Notes under the pieces: generated by a model
Told to the model about the DNA's origin: nothing
Seen by the model: the letters and a program-made list of their open reading frames with translations, nothing else
The model's database searches: none
Shown: positions 15,785 through 22,995 of the stretch, in pieces
Position numbering within the stretch: the first letter of the stretch is position 1
Layout of the letters: the number at the start of each line of letters is the position of its first letter
Source: Pseudomonadota bacterium
Lineage (GTDB): Bacteria > Pseudomonadota > Alphaproteobacteria > Geminicoccales > Geminicoccaceae
Reading direction: 5' to 3'
DNA length: 37,359 nt
Assembly (NCBI GenBank): GCA_030549795.1
Contig: JAUQQO010000043.1
Location: 1 to 37,359, forward strand
Translations under genes and position numbers: made by a program

Positions 15785-16770
15785 GGCAATCTCTCCTTTG
15801 GCGCCGCACTGTTTGGCCGACACCGCGGCATCGTCTTCGCTGCTTGCTCACTAGGCTGAAAGCAACGCGCCAATCAGAGACCCTAAAGCCTCGGATCTGT
15901 GGCGCCGAACGGTGCATATCGGCTTCGTGGCACGAGAAAACGGAACCGCTGCAGGCTGAGCGCCGCGCGCACAGATGCCAGCGCTCACAAGCGCGGGCAA
16001 AGGTCGCGGGCGAAGGCACAGGCGTTCGCCGCTCGTCTTAGGGCATCGGGGCTCTGCACTGTTGCCAGCTCAGCGAGCCGCCGAAGCTTCTTTTTAGGGC
16101 GCACGGCAGGCCGCGGACGAGCGGCTGACAGGCTCTGCGCAAAAGCTGGCAGCTGGGCGCAAAAACGGCTCGTCGAGGGCGCGGCATGCGCAGCGCCCTG
16201 CCCGCGCGAGGAGGGATCCTCGGACCCGAGACCTACGCAGCTAAGTACCCGTCCTCCTTTTTTGTGCGCGATTGTGGGATCCAACACGCAGCGCGCGCGC
16301 TGCTCTTCCTTAAAGGAAGGCAGCACAAAAGCTTAAAGAACAACTGGCACAAAAGGCCGATCTCTTGCGGCTTTCGTGTGGCTATTGACCGATCCGAGCA
16401 CCGATGTGCACGCAAAGGGCGCGTGTTGGCTGTGCTCGTGCCGGGAAGCTTGGGCTTTCGCGCTTGAGGTGAGCATTTGATCTTCCTTTGCCGCCAATCC
16501 CCTGCCAGCAGGCTTTGAGCGAAACGGATCGCCGAGCTGCATCGAGCGCGCGCTCGCCCGCACTCGCTGCGCGGTGTGAAGCGTGCACCTCAAGCCCGGG
16601 CACCCAAGCGAGCCCGGTTCATCCTCGGCCGTGGGGAGGCATTCGCCTTAGGGCACGCAGGGGTGATGGAGAGCAGAAAGGCGAGCGCGCCTTCGGCTTC
16701 GGGTGCAGCTCGCGCCGGGCTCTTTGGGCGGTGCGGTGTCCGGTTTGTCGCCGCTTGTGCTTCGGTGCGC
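15785..16770. other. Gene-free island with structured DNA
   Basis: No supported gene is present in about 985 bp. All open frames are short or give Arg/Ala/Ser-rich translations with no recognisable domain. The middle part (about 16200-16440) holds a series of inverted repeats, annotated separately. At 16208-16263 a GAGGAGGG segment can pair with CCC-g-TCCTC just before six T residues (16258-16263), a possible but long-looped plus-strand terminator. Local A/T content is higher around 16260-16350 than in the flanks. No tRNA, tmRNA or RNase P signature was found. Confidence 0.55.
16260..16438. repeat. Chain of nested inverted repeats; possible structured RNA
   Basis: The parts are: outer arms TTTTGTGC (16260-16267) and GCACAAAA (16323-16330); a 16-bp palindrome GCAGCGCGCGCGCTGC (16288-16303); a 12-bp hairpin GCTGC-t-CTTCCTT/AAGGAAGGCAGC (16299-16324) that competes with that palindrome; a weaker hairpin at 16348-16380; and a two-stem hairpin at 16395-16438 (CGAGCAC/GTGCTCG outside CACGC/GCGTG). 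The strand and the existence of a transcript are unknown. Confidence 0.5.
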
Positions 16771-18402
16771 TCAGCAAGCGCGGGCGAGCCGGCGCGGCGG
16801 GCCGGGGACGCGCACGGCGTGAGCGGCTAAGAAGGCTTCGACTTCGCTCTCGGGCATCGGCCGCGCGAAATGATAGCCCTGCGCCTCATCGCAGCCGACT
16901 GCTTCGAGGAAGCGGCGCTGCGTTTCGTTCTCTACCCCTTCAGCGACGACGCGCAGGTCGAAGGTGCGGGCAAGGCCAATGATCGTGCGGACGATCGCTT
17001 CATCGCTCGGATCGCGACCGACTTCCCGCAAGAAGGATTTGTCGATCTTGATGCGGTCAACAGGAAGACGTTTGAGGGAAGCGAGCGAGGAATAGCCGGT
17101 GCCGAAATCGTCGATCGCCAAGCTTACGCCCATCGCCGCCACCTCATCGAGGCAGCGTCGGATGGCGATCTGGCTCGGATCGACGAACAGGCTCTCGGTC
17201 ACCTCGAGTTCGAGCAGGTGCGGCGGCACGCCGTAGTCGGTCAACAAGCGGCGCAAGAGTTGCGGCAGCTCGCGTTGGCGCAGCTGCGCTGCCGAAACGT
17301 TGACCGCCACCCGCACGGCCCAGCCATGGTCTAGCCACCGACGGGCGGCGGCTAAGGCTTCCTTGAGGATCCAGGCGCCGATCGGGCGGATGAGCCCGTT
17401 GCTCTCCGCGACCGGCACGAATTCGATCGGCGGGATGTTGCCCCGCTCGGGGTGGCGCCAGCGGATGAGCGCCTCGCAGGCGACGACCGCCCCGGTTGCG
17501 ATCTCGAGCTGGGGTTGGAACTGCAGCGAGAACTCGCCGGCTTCGAGTGCGCGTCGTAACTCCCGTTCGATCGATTTGCGCGCCTTTAAGGTGGCGTCCA
17601 TGCGCGGCTCGAACAGCGCCAACCTCCCGCCGCCCTCGCGCTTGACCTCGTCGATGGCGAGCTCCGCGCAGCGCATGAGCTGATCGAAGCCGCAGCCGTG
17701 ATCGGGATAGAGGGCGATGCCGATGGTGGCCGAGGGCGCGATCTCGACCCCGCCCGCGACGAGCGGTCGGCTCAAAAGTTCGAGAGCCTCGTGGGCGATG
17801 CGCAGCGCAGCACGGCCATCGGCCAGTTCGGGCACAAGCATCGCGAAGCGGTCGCCGTCCAAGCGGGCGGCGAGCCCGTGGGGACCAGCAAGGCGCGCCA
17901 AGCGCGCTGCCGTGCAGCGCAACACCTCATCGCCCACCGCATAGCCCCAACAGGCGTTGATGTCCTTGAGCCGATCGAGGTCGAAGGCCAAGAACGCGGC
18001 GCGGGTGTTCGGGCGGCTGGCTTGCAAGGCTGCGCGCGTGGCACGACGGATGCCGCTCTTGCTCAACAGATCGGTGAGCGGATCGCGGTCGTCGTCTGCG
18101 CGCGCAACGCGCAAGCGCTGCACAGGCGCCGTCGCCTCTTTTCGCGATGCCGGGCGCGCGAGCCAGGGAAGCGCGGCGAGCCCGCCTGTGAGCAGGGCCG
18201 CGGCCTCGAGCATGCGCCCCGAGGCGGCGAGCGCGCCGATCACCGCTCCGCCGCCGAGGCAGGCGAGCATCAAAAGGAAGGTCTGGCCGCGCTCGGCGAT
18301 GGCACGCGGCCACCTACCGTCTTTTGCGCGCGAAGCCGCGCCGAGCGGCGAACCTGGGCCAACGAGGGCGCCGTCTTCTCCGAGCTTGGGGACGGCGCTC
18401 AT
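16771..18402 (-). CDS. GGDEF-EAL protein with a degenerate GGDEF site
   Basis: The 543-aa protein has two N-terminal membrane helices (about 42-60 and 66-82), a GGDEF-type domain (about 105-265) and an EAL domain (about 275-530). The GGDEF site reads DGDRF (183-187), so diguanylate cyclase activity is doubtful. The EAL site is well kept: EALIRW (310-315), DDFGTGYSSL (431-440), DRIKIDKSF (449-457) and VVAEGVEN (485-492). It is therefore probably a membrane-bound cyclic-di-GMP phosphodiesterase, with the GGDEF domain as a possible GTP-sensing regulator. The ATG at 18402 has a GAGG Shine-Dalgarno sequence and overlaps the stop of a 27-codon upstream ORF as ATGA. No extracellular sensor domain is present. 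Confidence 0.9.
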   Translation of the reverse strand: MSAVPKLGEDGALVGPGSPLGAASRAKDGRWPRAIAERGQTFLLMLACLGGGAVIGALAASGRMLEAAALLTGGLAALPWLARPASRKEATAPVQRLRVARADDDRDPLTDLLSKSGIRRATRAALQASRPNTRAAFLAFDLDRLKDINACWGYAVGDEVLRCTAARLARLAGPHGLAARLDGDRFAMLVPELADGRAALRIAHEALELLSRPLVAGGVEIAPSATIGIALYPDHGCGFDQLMRCAELAIDEVKREGGGRLALFEPRMDATLKARKSIERELRRALEAGEFSLQFQPQLEIATGAVVACEALIRWRHPERGNIPPIEFVPVAESNGLIRPIGAWILKEALAAARRWLDHGWAVRVAVNVSAAQLRQRELPQLLRRLLTDYGVPPHLLELEVTESLFVDPSQIAIRRCLDEVAAMGVSLAIDDFGTGYSSLASLKRLPVDRIKIDKSFLREVGRDPSDEAIVRTIIGLARTFDLRVVAEGVENETQRRFLEAVGCDEAQGYHFARPMPESEVEAFLAAHAVRVPGPPRRLARAC

Positions 18403-18482
18403 GACACGCCTCGGGCGCCGGCCGCATGGGCCGTCGCGAGGGCGGGAGGAGCTAGGCCTCGGGTCGCGCGCATGCGCCCCAT
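18399..18482 (-). CDS. Candidate 27-aa leader peptide upstream of the GGDEF-EAL gene
   Basis: An ATG at 18482 sits behind a near-ideal AGGAGGAG Shine-Dalgarno sequence. It opens a 27-codon frame rich in Ala, Arg and Gly whose TGA overlaps the GGDEF-EAL ATG as ATGA. The strong ribosome site and the exact coupling are direct observations. That it is translated, or regulates the downstream gene, is inferred. There is no similarity to a known peptide. Confidence 0.4.
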   Translation of the reverse strand: MGRMRATRGLAPPALATAHAAGARGVS

Positions 18483-18724
18483 CTCTCCTCCTGGTTGAGT
18501 TGCTCTCAATATCCGTTCGCGCTCGAATTCCCTTGTGTGCCAGCTGTGCGGCTTTTTCAAGCGCGGATCTCGGTCATCTTATGGTTGCAGAGCGGATGCC
18601 CCGGCTTCTGTTGCCGCGAGCATGCACCCGCCTTATCGATCGGCCGGATTGCCGCCGCCCTAAGCCCGTGCCAAAGCGTCCGCGCGCAAGGCGCGCGCGC
18701 TCGCCGCACTTCGGGGAGGAAGCA
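18483..18724. promoter_or_regulatory. Divergent intergenic region between the GGDEF-EAL gene and an SDR gene
   Basis: With the leader ORF, the stretch without an established gene is 322 bp (18403-18724). It must hold divergent promoters, but no convincing -35/-10 pair was identified on either strand. The SDR Shine-Dalgarno sequence GGGGAGGAAG is at its right end. A long plus-strand frame passes through it only because there are no stops. Confidence 0.4.
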
Positions 18725-19477
18725 ATGAACCGGATCGATCTCGTCGGCCGTCGCGCGGTGGTGACGGGCGGTGCCATGGGTATCGGGCGCGCGATCGCCG
18801 AACGGTTGCTCGATTCCGGAGCATCCGTAGCGATTTGGGACAAAGACGACGCAGAGGCGGAACGGACGGCGCGCGAACTCGCAGCGCGCGGCCGGGTGGT
18901 GACGGTACCGGTCGATGTCACCCGTTGGCCGGAAGTCCAAGCCGCGGTGCAGGCGACCGATGCGGCGCTGGGCGGCATCGACATCCTGGTGTGCAACGCC
19001 GGGATCGCAGGGCCGACAGTTCCACTCGTCGACTATCCGATCGAGGAGTGGCAGCGCATCCTCGACATCGATCTCACGGGCGTTTTCTTGTGCCTTAAGG
19101 CCGTGGTGCCGCAGATGATCCGCCGCAACTACGGGCGGATCGTAAATGTCGCTTCGATCGCGGGAAAAGAGGGCAACCCCAACGCCGCTGCCTACAGTGC
19201 CGCCAAGGCGGGTGTGATCGCGCTCACCAAATCGTTGGGCAAGGAACTCGCCGCCTATGATATCGCGGTCAATTGCATCACCCCGGCAGCGGCCCGCACC
19301 CGCATCTTCGAGCAGATGAGCGAACAGCACATCCAATATATGCTCTCCAAGATCCCGCGCGGCCGCTTCGTTGAAGTCCAAGAAATCGCGGCGATGGTCG
19401 CTTGGCTCGTGTCGCAAGAGAACTCCTTTACCACCGGCGCGGTGTTCGACCTCTCGGGCGGGCGAGCCACTTATTGA
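18725..19477 (+). CDS. Short-chain dehydrogenase/reductase (SDR)
   Basis: The 250-aa classical SDR has the NAD(P)-binding motif TGGAMGIG (14-21), the NAG motif (91-93), and the catalytic residues Ser144, Tyr157 and Lys161 (YSAAK). An Asp at the end of the second strand (IWDKDD, Asp39) suggests NAD(H) over NADP(H). The typical C-terminal TTGAVFDLSGGRATY is present. It oxidises an alcohol or reduces a ketone of unknown identity in the cytosol; FabG-like and sugar or aromatic alcohol dehydrogenases share this pattern. The ATG follows a strong GGGGAGGAAG Shine-Dalgarno sequence. The marC frame begins at its stop codon, so the two are probably co-transcribed. Confidence 0.92.
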   Translation: MNRIDLVGRRAVVTGGAMGIGRAIAERLLDSGASVAIWDKDDAEAERTARELAARGRVVTVPVDVTRWPEVQAAVQATDAALGGIDILVCNAGIAGPTVPLVDYPIEEWQRILDIDLTGVFLCLKAVVPQMIRRNYGRIVNVASIAGKEGNPNAAAYSAAKAGVIALTKSLGKELAAYDIAVNCITPAAARTRIFEQMSEQHIQYMLSKIPRGRFVEVQEIAAMVAWLVSQENSFTTGAVFDLSGGRATY

Positions 19478-20109
19478 GTGCTGTGCTCGAAGCTTTTTGG
19501 GCATCTCTGGTCGCCCTCTTCGTCACCGTCGACCCGCTGGGTCTTGTGCCGATCTTCGTGGCCCTCACCCCCGGTGCGTCGCCGCGCGAGCGGATGCTCA
19601 TCGCCCGTCGTGCGGTCGTGCTCGCCGCCGTCGTCCTTGGACTGTTCGCGCTTTCAGGCGAAGCGGTGCTGCGCTGGCTCGGCATATCCATGCCGGCCTT
19701 TCGCGTCGCGGGTGGTCTCTTCTTGTTCCTGCTCGCGCTCGAGATGGTCTTCGAGCGACGCGCCCAGCGGCGCGAGGGGACAGCGGAACTCGTGGCCGAG
19801 GAACGCGCGGGCGCTGATATTGCCGTCTTCCCGCTCGCCATCCCGCTGATCGCCGGTCCCGCTGCCATCACCACGACCATTCTCCTGGCCGATCGCGTGG
19901 GTTCCTCCGCGCAGGGGCGAATCGCCCTCCTTTTCGCGCAGATCGCGGTGCTCGCCGCCACCTGGCTGGCTCTCGCCGCCGGCGCTCGTCTCGCGCGCTT
20001 TTTCGGCCCCACCCTCATCAGCGTGCTCTCGCGTCTTTTGGGCCTCCTTTTGGGCGCACTCGCCGCCCAATATGTGCTCGACGGTCTGCGCACCAGCCTT
20101 CTCCCCTAA
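19474..20109 (+). CDS. MarC family integral membrane protein
   Basis: The 211-aa protein has six predicted helices. The family motif VALFVTVDPLGLVPIFVALTPG is in the first helix, and VFPLAIPLIAGPAAITTTILL opens the second half; the family usually has two such repeats. Its function remains unknown despite the historical link to multiple-antibiotic resistance. The start is uncertain: TTG at 19474 overlaps the SDR stop as TTGA and has GGCGAG upstream, while a GTG at 19483 is the alternative. The last 456 bp are antisense to an open frame continuous with the HD-GYP gene on the other strand, so the convergent 3' ends overlap deeply. Confidence 0.85.
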   Translation: MSAVLEAFWASLVALFVTVDPLGLVPIFVALTPGASPRERMLIARRAVVLAAVVLGLFALSGEAVLRWLGISMPAFRVAGGLFLFLLALEMVFERRAQRREGTAELVAEERAGADIAVFPLAIPLIAGPAAITTTILLADRVGSSAQGRIALLFAQIAVLAATWLALAAGARLARFFGPTLISVLSRLLGLLLGALAAQYVLDGLRTSLLP

Positions 20110-22089
20110 CTCGAGTGGTCCGCTTATGCGCGACACCGGGCCGCTCGCTTCGAGTTCCTCGGCGAGCGCTGCCACCACCGCCGCGTCGTAGCGCTCGGGA
20201 TGCGCCTTGAGCACGGCGAGGACCACATCGGGCGGTGCGGCGTCGCGGTAGGAGCGCGGACGGGTGCGGGCGACGAAGACGTCGGCAACCGCCAAAATGC
20301 GCGCTTCGATCCCGATCTCTGGTCCGTGAAGGCCGCGCGGATAGCCCGTGCCGTCGAGCCGCTCGTACATCTGTCCGATCGCCTCGGCCACCGGCAGGTC
20401 GAACTCGACACCTTCGAGCACCTTGAGCGCATGCTCGATGTGGGTGCGCATGAGCCGGCTCTCGGCCGCGCTGTGCCGGCGCTCCTTGCGCAACAGCGCG
20501 CGCGGTACGAAGAGCTTGCCGATCTGCGAGAGCTCGCCTGCGATGCGCACGGTGGCGATGGTCTTGGGGTCGAGATTGAGCCGCAGCGCGAGCCGCTCGG
20601 CCAGCTCCGCCACCATCCGGCTGTGGCCGAGGAGATGGGGATCGGCGAGCTCGACCGCGCGCAAAAGGGCGGCAACGGTCTGCTCGCGCAAGCGTTGCGC
20701 GCGCCGGCGCTCGGCGACGAGTTCGGAGAGATCGCGCGCCACCCGCAGGATCCTGGGCGGGCCACCGGTGGGATCGGGAAGTGCCAAGGCGAGCACGTGC
20801 AGGATGCGCTCGCGGCCGCCCATGCGCACGGTCAGTTCGGGGAGCACCGCGCCACCGGTCGCAAGCGCCTGGCGCTCGAGCGCGAGCAGGCGGCCAATGC
20901 CCTCGCCCGCCGCCACCTCTTCCTCGCGCCGGCCGATCAGTTCGGCCGTGCCGCGGCCGAGCGCATTGGCAAGCGCGCGATTGACCATGAGCCAGCGGCC
21001 GCGCGCGTCCTTGAGGCTCACGAGATCGGGCACGGCGTCCGAGACTTCGGCGAGCAGCCGCCGCTCGGCCTCGATGGCGCGCGCCGCCGCCTGCCACTGC
21101 TCGGCCAGCCGGCGCTCGTGGCGCAGCCGCTGCAGGGCGAAGAGCGCCGCTAAGAGCGCGGCGGCGGCGAGCCCGAAGCCGGCTGCGGCGGCGCGCACGC
21201 TCCGCGCCCAGTGCGCATGCGTGGCCAGCACCACCTCCGGTTCCGCCTCGACCACCACTTGCCAGGGCAAGCCCGGCACCGGAGCGGCGACGCGCGGACG
21301 CTCACCGGTCCACAAACCCTCAGCGGAAAGCGGCCGGCCGTCGGAGCCGACCGCCACCGGCCGCTCGGTCCTTACCTCGAGCCACGCTCGCACCCCCGGG
21401 CCGTCGAGCGGCTGCGCCCGCAGATAGCGGGCGAGCGCCTCGCCCGCGGGAACCACGAGCACCACGGCGGCCCGCGGACGCTCGCCGACCGCGGCTTGCG
21501 GCGGTGGCAAGCGCAGGGCGAGGACGAGGCGGGTCGCGCGCTCCTCGGCGAGCAATAGAGCGCGCGGTTCCGGGGCGTCCTCGCGCAGATGGCGCAGGAT
21601 TTCCCGCAATTTGGGCTCGGGGAGGGTGGTGCCGGCATCGCGCAACAGCCAGATGCCGTCCTCGCTCAACAGCCCAACCCCTTCGAGCCCTCCCTGACGC
21701 GCGAGTTCTTCCAGCACGAGCGCCATATAAGGCGCCTGCTCGGCAAGCGCCGGAGCGAGCCGCCCATCTGAGCCCGCCAACGCGGCCTCAAAGGCAAAAA
21801 GCCGCACGAGCTCGGAGCCGGTGAGGCGGCGGGCGAGCCGGGCGAGCCCTTCGACCCAAGTCGCGAGCACATCCGCGCGCCCGGCGGCGATGGCCGAAAG
21901 CCGTGCATCGAGCGCCGCGAGCTCGCTCGCGCGTCGTTCCGCGATCAGCCGCTCGGTGCCAAGAGCGAGCGCGCAGGCAGCAGCACCGGCCAACAAGAGC
22001 GCGGCGACGCGCACCATGAGGCGTCGCGCGGAAGCGCTCTTGGGCGGAGCAAGACGGGCTACAGCGGGTGCGGTCGCGACGGCATTCAT
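19654..22089 (-). CDS. Membrane sensor with PAS and degenerate HD-GYP domains
   Basis: The 811-aa frame starts with a membrane helix (about 24-44), then has a periplasmic sensor region (45-295), a second helix (about 298-320), a PAS domain (about 345-460) and an HD-GYP-like domain (about 465-650). The HD pair is lost: the usual HDIGK reads LSQIGK (520-525), and the HHE motif reads QMYERLDGTGYP (573-584), which keeps GYP but lacks the metal-binding histidines. Cyclic-di-GMP hydrolysis is therefore unlikely, and a signalling or binding role is more probable. The ATG overlaps the LapG-like gene stop as ATGA. From about residue 661 the frame runs antisense through marC for 151 codons and gives a Glu/Gly/Arg-rich tail with no domain. 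The real 3' end may differ. Confidence 0.8.
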   Translation of the reverse strand: MNAVATAPAVARLAPPKSASARRLMVRVAALLLAGAAACALALGTERLIAERRASELAALDARLSAIAAGRADVLATWVEGLARLARRLTGSELVRLFAFEAALAGSDGRLAPALAEQAPYMALVLEELARQGGLEGVGLLSEDGIWLLRDAGTTLPEPKLREILRHLREDAPEPRALLLAEERATRLVLALRLPPPQAAVGERPRAAVVLVVPAGEALARYLRAQPLDGPGVRAWLEVRTERPVAVGSDGRPLSAEGLWTGERPRVAAPVPGLPWQVVVEAEPEVVLATHAHWARSVRAAAAGFGLAAAALLAALFALQRLRHERRLAEQWQAAARAIEAERRLLAEVSDAVPDLVSLKDARGRWLMVNRALANALGRGTAELIGRREEEVAAGEGIGRLLALERQALATGGAVLPELTVRMGGRERILHVLALALPDPTGGPPRILRVARDLSELVAERRRAQRLREQTVAALLRAVELADPHLLGHSRMVAELAERLALRLNLDPKTIATVRIAGELSQIGKLFVPRALLRKERRHSAAESRLMRTHIEHALKVLEGVEFDLPVAEAIGQMYERLDGTGYPRGLHGPEIGIEARILAVADVFVARTRPRSYRDAAPPDVVLAVLKAHPERYDAAVVAALAEELEASGPVSRISGPLELGEKAGAQTVEHILGGECAQKEAQKTREHADEGGAEKARETSAGGESQPGGGEHRDLREKEGDSPLRGGTHAIGQENGRGDGSGTGDQRDGEREDGNISARAFLGHEFRCPLAPLGASLEDHLEREQEQEETTRDAKGRHGYAEPAQHRFA

Positions 22090-22790
22090 CGGCTCGCCAC
22101 CCCCTCGCCTAAGAGAAGACGCGGATCGATGCGAGCGGTGAGCGTATTGCCGAGCGGAAGATGGGCCCAGCGCGCCTCCTCGTTGACCGAATAGTAGGGC
22201 ACGTAATGGCCGAGACGGTCGTGCCGCAGGACGGCGTTGGTGACATTGTCGAGGATCCACACCTGCTCGCCGTCGTGCACCGCGAGTACGGCGTGGGCGA
22301 GATCGCGCAGCGTGTCGCGTAAGACCACAAGACGCATCCGCTGCGCCGGAACGCCGAGCTCGCGCAGCGAGATATATTTGAAGATCGCGTAATCCTCGCA
22401 GTCACCCGAGCGTTCGAGGAACTCGATCGGCGTCGCCCAATAGTCGCTTTTGCCCCAGTTCTGATCATCGGAGCGATAGCGGAACTGATTGGCGAAGCGG
22501 TTGACGGCCCGCATCTGTTCGAGGAGGGGCGCCCCCTCGAGCCCTTTTAAGAGCGCCCGCCACGCCGCCGCCGCGCGGTTGGGACAGCTCTTGGGGTCGG
22601 CCGCACAGCGCCGCCAGACGGGCCGTTCCGCTTCCACCCGCTCGAGCACTGAGCGCCACTGCGCGAGCCCAGCAAAAGAGGCGGCGCGGAACTCGCGCGT
22701 GCCGAACAGGCCGAAATCGAGGGCATGAGCGGCAGAGGCAGCGGCGAAGAGGTTGGAGGCGACAACCAGACCCCAAATCGAACTGCGCAC
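22086..22790 (-). CDS. LapG-like (BTLCP) transglutaminase-type cysteine protease
   Basis: The 234-aa protein has a signal peptide (residues 1 to about 23, ASAAHA) and the catalytic triad of the bacterial transglutaminase-like cysteine proteinase family: Cys131 in ERSGDCEDYA, His166 in LAHAVLAV and Asp181 in WILDN. The best known member, LapG, is a periplasmic calcium-dependent protease that releases RTX adhesins and is held off by LapD when cyclic-di-GMP is high. No LapD-like protein (HAMP-GGDEF-EAL) or giant adhesin is in the window; the partner here is the coupled degenerate HD-GYP sensor. The GTG start at 22790 has a GGGAGAGG Shine-Dalgarno sequence. The RTX lipase gene ends 205 bp upstream. 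The substrate is unknown. Confidence 0.85.
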   Translation of the reverse strand: MRSSIWGLVVASNLFAAASAAHALDFGLFGTREFRAASFAGLAQWRSVLERVEAERPVWRRCAADPKSCPNRAAAAWRALLKGLEGAPLLEQMRAVNRFANQFRYRSDDQNWGKSDYWATPIEFLERSGDCEDYAIFKYISLRELGVPAQRMRLVVLRDTLRDLAHAVLAVHDGEQVWILDNVTNAVLRHDRLGHYVPYYSVNEEARWAHLPLGNTLTARIDPRLLLGEGVASR

Positions 22791-22995
22791 CGGGTCCTCT
22801 CCCTGTCCGCACAAGCGTGCGGGGGCAGGATCTCCGGTTGGGATGAACGAACCCTTGCTTAGGCGACGCTCCGACGCTTTGGTCCGTATCGGGGTACAGT
22901 GGAATGGCGCAGCCGCGCCCCCTCGCCGCCGGTTCAAGGCGAAGCCGTCGCGCCGCAGCGCCCGCTTCGCGCTCTCGAGCGCTGCGGCGATCGGC

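Noticed and set aside
17957-18724. Long plus-strand extension upstream of the SDR gene
   Set aside because: It is antisense to the GGDEF-EAL gene, and the SDR has a clear ATG with a strong ribosome site at 18725.
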